A stretch of DNA of 64,000 bases from Phytoseiulus persimilis. Lineage: Eukaryota > Arthropoda > Arachnida > Mesostigmata > Phytoseiidae. The position numbers and the translations under genes are program-made. The stretch lies in assembly GCA_037576195.1 (NCBI GenBank), contig CM075104.1:21716211-21780210 (forward strand), given 5' to 3'. The notes under the pieces were generated by a model. It saw only the letters and a list, made by a program, of their open reading frames with translations. It ran no database searches and was not told where the DNA came from. Positions 36,828-47,894 of the stretch are shown here, one piece after another. Each line of letters begins with the position of its first letter. Positions within the stretch are counted from its first letter, which is position 1.

Positions 36828-37473
36828 TAGACCCTGCACTCCGTAGTACGGAATACGGCTAATTGTCGAAAACACGGTCCGTATTATCATACGGAACGTA
36901 CCGTATTACGGTAATACGGACCGTACTTATAATACGGAACGCACCGTATTACGATAATACGGACCTTACTCATAATACGGCGCTACGGAACGCATTATTG
37001 ATGCGGACCGTACCGTAGTACGGTTATACGGAGTACGGTCTCAGACTCGAATGCCTGGGAAGCCCCGACCAGCGCAGGAGATGACTCACGAGATCATTCT
37101 CGTGCGTAGTGTGCTTGCTCTTCGCTCAGCATTCCCTGATGTGACATCCTAGACCAGTGGTTCTCAAACTCCACTGACCCATCGACCCCCTAGGCGACTT
37201 CATTGAAGTTTATGGACTGCCGTCCCCCAAGGGGTCGACCGTCGAGCCTTGATTCACCTACGTGGACGCCAAGGAGTATGGTCAAATGCACCCCGGCATC
37301 ACCTCTGTAAACCGGAGATCGGCCATCGACCTCGTGGGGGTCGACCGTCGACCCCCAGGGGTCGATATCGACCACTTTGAGAACCACTGTCCTAGACGAT
37401 TAACGAAGTTCAATGTCAGTCTGAACATAGGTTCACCAGATCAGGAATCAGAACTCCATCGGTCCAAAATGCA
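36828..37473. repeat. Left inverted-repeat arm of the foldback element (interrupted)
   Basis: It pairs with 38384-38009 read in reverse. It carries one more ACGG-type unit than the right arm, and the hAT MITE at 37155-37389. Shared landmarks include GGTCTCAGACTCGAATGCCT and CATAGGTTCACCAGATCAGG. Confidence 0.85.
37155..37389. mobile_element. hAT MITE nested in the foldback element, 235 bp
   Basis: The termini are CAGTGGTTCTCAAA and TTTGAGAACCACTG, the classic hAT CAGTGGTTCTCAA end. The exact 8-bp duplication TCCTAGAC lies at 37147-37154 and 37390-37397. The opposite arm of the host element has the same sequence uninterrupted, with a single TCCTAGAC (as GTCTAGGA near 38085-38092). The insertion is therefore directly proven and is younger than the foldback copy. 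Internal GGGGTCGACC-type palindromes occur near the right end. Confidence 0.95.
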
Positions 37474-38008
37474 TACACTGACGAATTTGATCGGATTATT
37501 CAGAATTTGGATTAGGTCCTGAATTGCTTAACTCTTCGAAATATTTGCATTGTGCGTAGAAATTCGTTAAGAATAGATAATCGGCGAAACGAACGTTGTC
37601 AAGACTGTGTTGGCTATAGCGACGGGCGTGCCGCGCCCGGCTGAAAGAGCATTTCGAGGGAACGCTTGTAGGCTGCAATGTTTCCATGGTTTCAACAAGT
37701 AATCTCGGCAAAGTTCCGAAACCCTGCTCGGATGAGTTCATCAACATCCGCAGTGTTATTGAGGCGTTGATTCGGCTTCTGCGTTTCCTAAGCAGCGAAG
37801 CTTGGAAAGAATCGAGAGGTGTCTCGGATGGCTCCAGCGGGGTAGAAGGCGGCCGATCGACGCCGTCAGTCAGGATCAGAGTCACAGTCAAGTCAGCAAT
37901 GGAGCTGAAGGGACGTTCAAGTGGACATTTTTTGAGCAACCTCATCTTCCGAAAAGATCTACTCATCAGCTAGCCCACATTCGATATTTGGCATTTGGTT
38001 CACAAAGC

Positions 38009-38384
38009 TGCATTTGGACCGATGGAGTTCTGACTCCTGATCTGGTGAACCTATGTTCCGACTGACATTAAGCTTCGTTGATCGTCTAGGATGTCATATC
38101 AGGGAATGCTGAGCAAAGAGCAAGCACACTACGCACGAGAATGATCTCGTGAGTCATCTCCTGCGCTGGTCGGGGCTTTCCAGGCATTCGAGTCTGAGAC
38201 CGTACTCCGTATTACCGTACTACGGTAAAATCCGCATCAATATTACGGTCCGTAGCGCCGTATTACAGTATGGACCGTATCGTGAGTACGGTCCGTATTA
38301 CCGTAGTACGGTACGTTCCGTATTATAATACGGACCGTATTTCCGAAAATCAGCCGTATCCCGTACTACGGAGTGCAGGGTCTA
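38009..38384. repeat. Right inverted-repeat arm, with the empty hAT target site
   Basis: Reverse complement of the left arm without the 243-bp insertion. It keeps one copy of the 8-bp target at about 38085-38092, so it serves as the pre-insertion allele within the same molecule. Confidence 0.85.
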
Positions 38385-38392
38385 CACGTGAC

Positions 38393-40984
38393 ACAGACGG
38401 GTTCTTGCCTTCTGGCCACCAGTTACAATTTAACACATAACATTCAAGATGTGGTCGTCTTGGAGTACACCGATCGCATATGGCTCCTCTTAGCCAAACG
38501 ACAGTATTCCTGTAGGTTTCAATGCCCACTGAGCATCTGTGCTGCATGGGAATCGAGCTGAACGAAGGAGCAGTGAAGCCGTTCGTTGACATCAAGCATG
38601 AATTGGAAGGTCCATCTGCGTTCATCGGCAGAATTCCACTAGAATTACCATCTCGCGGTGATGTCCTATTCGGTTCCTCCTTCCGTTCTCTGCTCATCGA
38701 CCTCATTTCGCCCCAATCGAGTCTTGGTCTCACCGGGTCGAACCTTCCTTCCGCTGGCAGGAACCAGGGATCGTGCGCTCGAGGACGAAGAGCACTGGGA
38801 CGGGAATCGTTCGACGAAACATCAGCCCCGGGAAACAACGAAGTTCACTCGCGCCCAATCAGAACGAGATTTTCCCGTTTGCCAACGTTTGGAAAACGCC
38901 TGGGAGATGGACGTGGAGCCAGACTCACGAGTCACGTGTGATTCTGAGACGCGCAATTTCGAAGTCGCACGCAAATGGACAACGGTGGAAGTCCCCATCA
39001 AACCGCTGATTTTCCAGCTCTCCTGAGTAGGAATTTCGTAAGAGTGCGAGGCCAGCCCGAAACTGTCTGCCCTAAGGTAGCGGTTCCCAACTCAAGCAAA
39101 TCCCCGAAAGAATGTCTCTGCGTTTCACGACACGGTCGGTGATGGAGCGAAAGTCTTTCAGAGTTCACTTCCTCAAACCATGTGCTCTCTCCGGGACATC
39201 CTAGCAAATACAGCAAATAAGCTCGCCCCTCCGCCAGACTGTGTTTGGTGTCCAAACGCGAGGATAGTCGATTGTCACATACTATCACGGAAATTCGTTG
39301 TCACAGCACATGCATACTCGAGCGACATCCGAATCGGAGAGGCAATGATTCCGCGAGTCGCAGGGTCAGGCCCTCAACTGGGGAGAAATCTCGGAGCGAG
39401 GAAAGAACGCAGCCAAACCTTGAGAAACGCAAGACAAACGGGGGTCATGATTGGGGCTGGGAATCCAACGCGGGAAATTCACCGTAAATTCACTGCCGAG
39501 ATTCACACCCTCTGTGATTCATTCACGGCAGCCGTGAGTCCTGCATGGCGTCTGGGCTTCCGCAGTTTAACCTGCAGGGACTAGAAGAGGAGCTGGGATT
39601 TTAAGGTATTCGGCTACCGGGGGTAGAGGATCCGGGACGATGATATTGGAGGAAGAGTGGGAAACGAGTTTCAACGAAATTGTCCGCCGATATTCATTTT
39701 CTGCACTCTTATCGAATGACGGATACCGTGAGATCTTGAGGAACTAAGATAGCTGGCAGCGAAGAGCTCAGGAAGCGTCCTAGGTGCGAAGTTTACCTTG
39801 TGATCATTCTGAGTGCGCGAGATATCCAAGAATCTGGTTATTCCGCGGAGAAGTTGCGGAACTCACGGCCGTGGCACGACCGCGAACGCCGCGCCAAAGT
39901 CCCAGCCCTAGTCATGATTACAGCCCATTCACGAGCCGAGATTCCGAGGTCGGAGTCCGATCGATAGAGACGTACGGCAACGGCAGGCTTGTACCCGGGC
40001 TATTCAGGAGAGGATGGCTCGAGAACTTTCGTCAAAAAGAAGAGCTTTGGCTGGACATGTACCGACAACGTTAGGTTGAAGGTCGAGTGCCTCGCCAGGG
40101 GGACCGGGAGACTGTGTGAGCAGCTTGAACTCCCCGCTGCCGTAACTTCAGCGAGACCCCAGTTTCCTCCCTCGACTGACTGGAGAGAGGGAAAACGAAC
40201 CGAAACAAGGGAATAGATACGAACAATCCGTTCATCTTGATTTGAAGGTAAGATCCCTGCACGGTTGTACGGTTTCCCGACGGAAATCATCTCACACTTC
40301 CGATTTCTTAAAGCGGGTGCTCGACAGGCTGTCTCCCACGTAACAACGATGGGAGTTTTGACATCGACTCTCCGATTCCATCAATGCCGTCAAGATTCCA
40401 GAGGTCTTGGCTTGGCGAGGCGCGCTGGGTTCTGCTGATGATTCATAGAATCATGGAATCACTGATTGTCTTCTGCTGGACCGCACAGCCACTCCCACTT
40501 GTCTTAATAGGCTTCAATCTCGCTAATTTATGTGCACATTCCCTGTTATCAGATTAGCCATCTCGGGCGAAGGCCGCATTCGAAAAATAAGCGAACGCTG
40601 GCGATGAGGTTTGGCAACCGCTCCACCAGATCCGCGAAGATAACCGTCGTTGGAGTCGGGAGTGAGCATAACGTCCTGTGCTGAAGTTGTACATTATTAA
40701 CCAAGTGCGCGGTGAGTGTCACACTCACATTTGTAACATCAGAGGAGTAGACGCTAACGTTCAGACGGTCTGAGGCTTCCCAGAATCGTTGCCTTTGTGT
40801 GGAACCAGGACATGGTTCGATCTGATCCCCACATTCGGTCCGAGAATGACGACGAGAATGATGATGATCATCATCGTTCAACATGGTTTTCAAACCTGTG
40901 AGTATTTTCCTGATAGGACTGAATCTTTGCGGAAGTTTTTCGTCCATTAAAAGCATAATATAATCCACCCTCCCCAATATTTTC
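38393..40984. other. No gene recognised
   Basis: Frames at 38522-38941 (+, 139 codons) and 40977-40549 (-, 142 codons) have no domain I recognise. The second contains a His/Asp-rich run from a GATGAT-type simple repeat near 40850. Confidence 0.4.
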
Positions 40985-41043
40985 GAAGAGTTTTGGGGGG
41001 AGGGGCATGGCCCCCTTTATCCCCCTCTCTGGGTACGCCTCTG
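40985..41043. mobile_element. Orphan terminus resembling hAT elements
   Basis: Read on the minus strand, the edge is CAGAGGCGTACCCAGAGAGG followed by G-rich and C-rich runs. This is the same style as the CAGTGGCGTAGCCAGG ends at 467-1585. No partner terminus or target duplication was found upstream, so only one end of a decayed or truncated copy is visible. Confidence 0.4.
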
Positions 41044-42516
41044 ATAACTCCTCATGAAGTCAGGGTAGCCACACGTAAATCCCATATTCTAGGGTGTCCA
41101 GCCCAAGAAATGATTTTCCTCTTCATTCAGAGTCAAAAGGAAAGGAATGAGGTTTGATCAGCTCCTCGAGCTCTAGTGGCTGCCTTGACTCTGACATGGG
41201 AGTTGGTCCCGGGGGGTGAAGAGGTGCGCGCGGTGGAACTGATAGAGGACAGGGAGCGGCGAATTACGGTTGTTGAAGTCAGAAGTACATCGAGAATGTC
41301 ACGTTTGGGTTCTTTTGTGCATAGCAGGAAGCAGGGCTGGGAGTTCATTGGGAGTTCTGGCTAGTTCGTTGGGTCTTGACGATCTAGAAGATGCGAGGTG
41401 GAGAACTTGACGGTAGAGGCAAGTTTCTAACTGGGGGATGCGAGATTCGGAAGATTTGAGGGATGTCGAGCCCACTCTCTAGCATTCGGCAATCAGCGGT
41501 GCCGGGGTTCTGAGATCGATAGAATCAACATCGGGTCGGACTCCGAAACAGACGGGTTGCGAGGTCGGGAGTCAATCAATAACGTCAGTCTTCGGCCCAC
41601 CCTCTGTGTTCAACGATTTAATCAAGGAAGATCAGAAACCACTACGGCGGAGGTGATGGACCGCTGTCTTCCACGCCACGACGAGAAGTTCGCGGTCATG
41701 TCAGTTTATCTGTTCTTGCTGTCACCGATCGAGTATCGAGGTCTTCAAGCTGATTTTCGCGCTCTCTCCGGCTGCTCTCACGGGCTCCTCTGGTCTGACA
41801 CTCAATATTTTAGATTTCCTCCGAAACCTTGGAGTGGTAACGCAAATGTTCCGGAAGCCATTCAAATCTGGGAGCTACACCCGGCAGGTTTTGGAGTATC
41901 TGGACCCTGCCAAGAGCCCGGATGGTTCGCGCTTGGTCTACAATGGGTCGAGTGACCTCCGAGAAGTTAGGCTGTGACCCGAGCTCGGAACGGTTATCTT
42001 CAAAAGCAAGGGTCGGCAGTACAAGTCCGTACGATCATCCAAGTCCACACGGTGGGCATTTCTCAGTTTCGACGAGAGGTGTCCTCTGAACGCAGGAGTA
42101 TCTTCCAGCAGATGGTGGAGAGACTCCTTCCATAGCAAAATCCTAGATTTCGGATGAGGATTTTATAGCAGTGTGTCCCGGCCGGGAGCGTTCTCGACGG
42201 CAATGGTGTTGAAAGGAAAACAGCGTCACCAACAGCGAAAGGGAACCACGTCACCGTAATCAGCAATATTTCTGATTTTCGGTGATTGTGAGAAGGAACG
42301 CACGCGGGAGGGGACCAGAAAAAGCGTAGCTAACGCGGTCGAGTCTCAGTGCTTTCGAGCGAAGCACGTAGCATCCGCGTTCATTCTTCTTCCGAGTTTG
42401 CGTGATTCGCATGCCAGAAGTCATTCGAGGTCTATCCCTGTTCTTCGCACAAGGTTTTCCGGATCAGAGACATCTTCTGTGGTCTACGAAAACCGCGAGG
42501 AGAAGAGATGTATTGG
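41044..42516. other. No gene recognised
   Basis: The longest frame is 132 codons (+, 41557-41955), with no domain or splice support. No repeats are seen. Confidence 0.4.
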
Positions 42517-42545
42517 AACTCACCTGGAAAGGAAAAACAGGAGTC
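42517..42545 (-). other. Candidate recursive splice site (AG|GT)
   Basis: On the minus strand the sequence is ctgtttttcctttccag followed directly by GTGAGT, with the junction between 42524 and 42523. The pyrimidine tract is strong and the donor matches consensus. Confidence 0.5.
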
Positions 42546-45500
42546 AGTCTCTAGCCGATCTTTAAACCATTCGATACGACTCGCATGCTCGGTCTTGGAG
42601 ATCCGTGATCAATGCTTGTCGATCGAGGAGACGCCTCCCCTTTGCGAGAAATTCCAAAGTTGAGGTAGAAGTTCGAACGCGATCGATAGTGGAGGGATGC
42701 AATTTTCAGTAGTTTGCTTTCCGAGTCCTGCGCGAGAAGCCCGCGGCCGATTTGGACAAAGCGTTGTCAAGTACCTTAGACAGGATGGACGTTCTCTCGG
42801 CAGGCGCGTTTGCTGGATCCTTCGCCCCTGACGCCTTCCAGCAAACAGAACACGCAGTTACCGACATCGAGTTCCCCTTCAGCAGTACTCACTCTAACCA
42901 ATCAGGGCAGGAGACGGTCAAAACTATCCCCAATGTTGTTGCTCTTATTTGGCATCGCGGCTTGACCGCAACGTCCTCCGAAAACTCCTCCACATGGGAA
43001 ACAGTTCCCTATGGGTTATTCGAGAGACACCGAGATACAGTGATTGAGTGCAATATTTACCCATGTATATGAGAAGCTATGTAAGGACATTCGACGAGCT
43101 CGTTTCAGTCAACCTTTCCAAACGAAAAATCAGGAACTGTCCAGACGAGAGGGAAAATTTATCGAGAATGCCTCCACGTAATGTTTACATGGGGAGCAGT
43201 CTCGCGGCATAAGGTGTAACAGCTTTGCCGACAGCCCGCTCGTGAGCATTCCGAATCGGGAATGGTGACAGAGCGGGATCATTTCACGTACCCGCAAGGG
43301 CGACTTGACAGAACCCGAAGATCGATGAATTCCGGACTTGAGAATTTAGAACCATAACGACTTTTGAAACAAAATCATCTCAGGTTGGAACATCCGAGCT
43401 CGAAGGGCTCCTCGTTCAAAAGGAGGGTGGGCAAGAGGGGCGACTGCATTACCGCGGCTTGCGTACTGCAGCGCGATAAAGGTCAAGTTGATTGCAGGAC
43501 GAAATAGGAGTGATAGAGTGAACTGGCCTGGTTCTAGCGTCTCCATATAATGATACATATGGTGACATACGATACATGACCGAGTCTCCTGATTTCGTAG
43601 CGAATGAAAGCTATCCAGATTGAAGATTGAGCACAAATCGTGAACGTCCAGATAGGACAAGGCCCCCTTCAAAGGAAGCAATCCGTTTCGTTGATGATGA
43701 CGATTGAGCCAACGACAGAGAGAAGTAGCTCTTCAGGACGATTTTTCTCGAAGGAAGTGTAAGACCTCAGAGTATGAGGCCATGGAACCCTTATTTTGAC
43801 CCACGATACGTTTTTATGAATAGATCACCGAACGGCGAGGGCTCGAGAAACAATGATGGTGATGCCAACATGCAGTTAGATATGTCTATCCAAGTCTTTC
43901 CACGAAAAAAAGGGAAAGAAAAGGAAAAAATCACATTACGAGTGTGCAACCTCCGCGGTTATTCATCCGTGGTTGACAGCCACAATGACCGCGAATATTT
44001 TGCGGTTATTGACCGCAATGACCGCGAGCGTATGGCGCTTACAACCGCATTCACCCGAAATTTCCGGGGCGGAACCGGTTTAGACAATATTCTCTCAACT
44101 TCTCGCGTCGAAATAGATGTACATTGTGGCAAGTCTCAGCGACCGATGGCGACACTTCAAACCTCTCTTTTGGACCAGTGAAACCTTGTGACCCGAAACA
44201 AAAGACCACACCAGTAATCGAGCGATCCTTCTCATGCAACCAGATCTCGGCCACAAACTGTAAAAGAATCGATGGTTTTTGGGTTTCTCCCGACCACTTT
44301 GAGGAGGACCTCGGGAAAAATCGATGAGCTTCGCATTTGGTGACACATTCATTGTCATCATCCCAGCAATGAACATGCCGATTTCCTCACGCACAGACTA
44401 CATTAGCCAATTTACTGTATTCCAATTCATAGGTCCTGAACGGGATATTTCTGACTCGTCGTGATCCCGCGACAAGCTACCGAAGCCCAAATCCATGAGT
44501 GGGTACTCCTTATCTGGTCCTCCGACGCCTTTTTTTTATCCATGAGATTGTATTCCCGAGCTTCCCCTGTTTTCATTGGGAAGTATCGGGCTGCTTTATA
44601 CAGAGGGTGGAGGAGATCCTCATTTCAAGGTCTATGATATCATAACGGGGCCATGTTGGAGCAGCTAAAAGTGGCTCTGAGGGATGTTCGATATGATGAA
44701 CTCGCTTCGACTGGCACATGATCATTCATTCGATGAACAAATATGCCTGCCATTCCTTGCCGGTGCGTACTTCCTTAGTTATACTCAGATACAGTGAATG
44801 ATCCATGTGTGGAAGAACGCTTGCAGGATGAAGATCCAAGGTAGTGTTCACTTCAGCGAGGGTCACCCCAGCATGGCACTGTTGAACATACGGATATCTC
44901 CTATACATCGAGGGGCTCATTCTCGGAATCAGGAGAGATTCCTCCTTGCCCTGGAGTCCTGAAGCAGGCCTCGAACGAGTCTTGGCCTATTTGATTCATG
45001 AGATCTTCTATCGCGCATGAGGTGAGACAGCCGATTGAAGGGGCGAACAATCATGACACCTACATTTGAGCGATGAACGTTCCGAAATAGAGCGATTAGT
45101 GCGTCTCGGGAAGTCCCCTCCCCTATCAAGTCTCCCATCTAGGAGGTTGATTGGGAGTCTAAAATTTCCTCTCAATCCCCTGCGAATATCGACTCCCATA
45201 TCAAGGGCATCCTCATTCGGATCAGTTTGAGACTTGGTAAGGTTATGGGATTTTCGAGAAGCGCGCAATTCACGAAGCATGCAGTTCTACAGAGTTTCGG
45301 AGGAGCAATGACCGCGGAGGCATCCGAGAAGCTCTTCTAGCTCTGAGGCTACATATACAGGATTTTTTTGTTGCTCATGTTCGGGTTGAAACTTTTGATT
45401 CTGCCATGGAATCGTGCTCCACGCATATATTGCGAACCCGTGCGAAGTGGAATCCCGATCGCTCTAAGCGATTACGCTGTTGCTGAAGCAATGAGGAACA

Positions 45501-46309
45501 TAATCGGTAGGACCTGACAGTTGCGGACAGCAAATATTCTGGGGTATGTCAGGCTGGAGAGCAAAACGATATCACAACGACGACAAATTTTATTGACTCT
45601 GAACGTTCGAGCCAGAATCGCCGATCTGGCGCTAGATACGAAAATCGCTCAAGAATGTTCTCCAAAGAGCTGTAGTAATAACATCGTTCTTGGTGACCAC
45701 TTTCAACTATGAGATAGAACTCTGCTTTTTGGACTTCCTATTCGCGATAGTGATGAGCGGTTCCTCATGAATCCCAAGCGAAGTTCTTAATACTGCATCA
45801 TTGGTCAGCAGAACGCGATAAAGTGGTTTCTCCTCCAATCCACGCGCGTCAGAACGATCCACTGACTCTGGATTTTATCCCGATTTTTGGTCAACACGAG
45901 GAGGTGTCCCAGACGCGGCAAGGAATTATTTCGCCCTACTTCCTTGCGTAATGCGCCGGAATTGCGTTCCTGTGGAGAACAGCATATAGAGGCTGCCATT
46001 AATTCCGCGCTGTTCACGTTCAACGGAAGCCAGAGAGCATCGCTCGTCAGGACGTGCAAGCTGGGATCCCGATTGGGACAGATGTGTGATGTCTGCCTTG
46101 AACGACGAGACGAACTCCGGAGGAATGGAACCGACACGATAACTCCGAGGCGGGGTAACGAGGCCAAGGGAGCTAGGCAGTACTCTAGACTTCTTTGTTT
46201 TCCGGCTGAACCTCTCAGCCAGCCCTCAGGAGTGTCCCGGGATCACCTTTCGGTATTGCTTCAGTAACACTCCCTATCGCCTCGCAAATCCCATCGCGGA
46301 TGGTGGGCT
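42546..46309. other. No gene recognised; a small cluster of GACCGC palindromic words
   Basis: At 43953-44035 words such as GCGGTTATTGACCGC and AATGACCGCGA recur in both orientations. They look like the end of a decayed mobile element, but no termini were found. Elsewhere there are only short frames without domains, including 43346-43681 (-) and 43774-44181 (+). Confidence 0.4.
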
Positions 46310-46466
46310 TGGGTCTTAAGATGGTTCAGATTTAATTCTGATATAAATTGAATCCTCTTTTCACCACATAAGAAATTTTTGTTGTCGGCCGGGGATCGAA
46401 CCCGCGAGTGCTAGCTTAGCGTGGCACCCAAGGCGTTGGTTTATGCCACACGGCCAACGAGCCGAC
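46310..46466 (-). repeat. tRNA-derived SINE-like element
   Basis: On the minus strand a pol III A-box-like word (TGGCCGTGTGG, 46456-46446) precedes a near-perfect B box (GGTTCGATCCC, 46402-46392). The head can still form a 7-bp acceptor-like stem between GTCGGCT (46466-46460) and GGCCGAC (about 46390-46384). A clear clover-leaf anticodon arm is not apparent, and the sequence runs on into an A-rich stretch (ACAACAAAAA) and an AT-rich tail. These are features of a tRNA-derived SINE rather than a working tRNA. The tail boundary near 46310 is approximate. Confidence 0.55.
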
Positions 46467-46831
46467 TCAGTACTCCAGACTTGAACCTCGGAAAAAGCCC
46501 AGAAGGTCCCGGATATGGCACAGGAATAAAATTCGATGTTTGGGTCAATTCGGACCATTTCCACCTCCCGATAATTCCTACATCGAAAGAGCTCAATTTC
46601 AGAGTAACCGCGATGTCTTGTTCTCAAACTGTTCCTTCTTCGATAGCGGAACTTATAAGTCAGGCTCTGCTCGGGATTCCGTCTGTGTGCTGTGATGTCG
46701 AGCTGCCTGCGATTGAGAGCAATGTGTAGTACCTCAGTGACGGGAATCCCTGTTCGTGAAGCCAGGCATGTTGTAGCATGCGAAAAGTGCTATCGGAGGA
46801 AGGGTCTCGGCCATCAAGGCTGGGCTATCGG

Positions 46832-47600
46832 CCCCTCGGATTGTCCACCACTTGTGACAAAAACCGGTCAACTTCAAAGGCGCATATATCGGCTCCCAAA
46901 TGGGTTATGGCGCCGATTGAGTTATTCTTGGAAAGCTCAAGAAGAGCGCTATCGGCTGTTGTTTGGATCGAAGATGGACGCACACCTTCAGAATCGGTGA
47001 ATTCGAGACATATGCGAAAACAGTTAGCGTAGGGTCCACAATCTGGAATCGAGCTAGGTCGGAAGGTCACTGAGAGTCGGAGCTCTCGCAAAAAAAAATT
47101 AGAAAGAGAGGGGCGCCTCTTTTTTTCCCGCCAAATATACGATTTTTCGACGAACACGTGCGAGAACTACCGGTGTGAGTCTCCTAACGGAGCCCGAACA
47201 GTCGGCTGCTGCCGAACAGTCGGCGATCGTGTATTTCGTCGAACCCATCACGGGCGTTTCTTTCTCAGGGCGGCATCGGGAGAAAGCCCAAAATTTGGCG
47301 ATAAAAAGAGAGCCTTTTTTCCCCGCTATTTTTTTCGCAAAAGCTTCAACTCTCAGTGACCTCTCGATCCAGCCTAATTCCAGAGTGTTCGCTCGACGCT
47401 GACTGTTTCCGCATCTGTCTCGAATTCATCGATTTCAAAGATGTGCGTCCATCTCCGATCCAAACGACAGGTATTCCATCCGATGGCTCTCTTGAGCTCT
47501 CCAAAAAGAACTCGATCGGCGCTGAGCCGTCTGGGAGTCGAGATATGAGCCTTTGAAGTTGACTGATTTTCGTCGAAAGTAGTGGAAAATCCGGGGGACC
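46832..47600. repeat. Large imperfect palindrome, ~0.31-kb arms
   Basis: The left arm (46832-47150) read in reverse matches the right arm (47288-47600) over most of its length. Landmarks include ACTCTCAGTGACC next to the centre, TGTCTCGAATTCA in the middle, GTGCGTCCATCT, and CAATCCGAGGGG/AAATCCGGGGGA at the outer edge. Arms are diverged (rough by-eye identity about 75-80 percent, with small indels) around a 140-bp spacer. No flanking target duplication was recognised. It could be a decayed foldback element or an inverted duplication of a local segment. Confidence 0.75.
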
Positions 47601-47658
47601 ACCGATTGTGGAGACCCTTTGGATTTCTCTCTTCTCCGGAAGGGGATGCGGGCCTTAA

Positions 47659-47890
47659 GGGGGGTGTAGCGGAAAAATATGGGTCTGATTCCTCGGGCTA
47701 TGAGTTCTGTCTGAGAGCAGCCAGAGATAAGGTGTAGTGACCGCTGAGTAGAGAGAGACTCAAGCTATTCAATGGAGAAAAATGGCGGCTCGACTTCGTT
47801 CTCTTCTCTTTCGAGCAAAGTTCTCTTTCGCTCTTCAGAGCGAAGTTGAAGCCCGAGAAATCAGACCCATATTTCCTCGTTACACCCCCC
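47659..47890. mobile_element. MITE with ~45-bp inverted termini, probably TTAA-targeting
   Basis: The left terminus GGGGGGTGTAGCGGAAAAAT and the right terminus are inverted repeats extending through ATATGGGTCTGATT and CTCGGGCT. The element is bounded by TTAA on the left (47655-47658) and TGAA on the right (47891-47894). This fits a TTAA duplication with one change, as made by piggyBac or Kolobok transposases. The boundary could also be placed one or two bases wider (CTTAAG/CTGAAG). The inside has further short inverted repeats (CGAAAGAGAA-like) and no coding capacity. Confidence 0.7.
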
Positions 47891-47894
47891 TGAA

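Larger units (their letters stand above)
36828..38384. mobile_element. Foldback DNA transposon with ~0.4-kb terminal inverted repeats
   Basis: The ends are TAGACCCTGCACTCCGTAGT and its reverse complement, flanked by the 8-bp duplication CACGTGAC (36820-36827 and 38385-38392). The inverted arms run 36828-37473 and 38009-38384. Removing the nested hAT and one copy of its duplication from the left arm leaves about 403 bp against 376 bp on the right. The outer third of each arm is made of ACGG/CCGT-rich imperfect palindromic units (CGGTCCGTATTACGG-like). The central 535 bp (37474-38008) include a minus-strand frame of 156 codons (37966-37496, entering the left arm at its end) with no recognisable transposase motif. 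An 8-bp duplication fits hAT but also a few other superfamilies, so the class is open. Confidence 0.88.

Noticed and set aside
37496..37966. A transposase inside the foldback element
   Set aside because: The 156-codon frame has no catalytic or DNA-binding motif I can identify.
46384..46466. A functional tRNA gene
   Set aside because: A and B boxes are present, but no convincing anticodon arm and the A-rich tail fits a SINE better.
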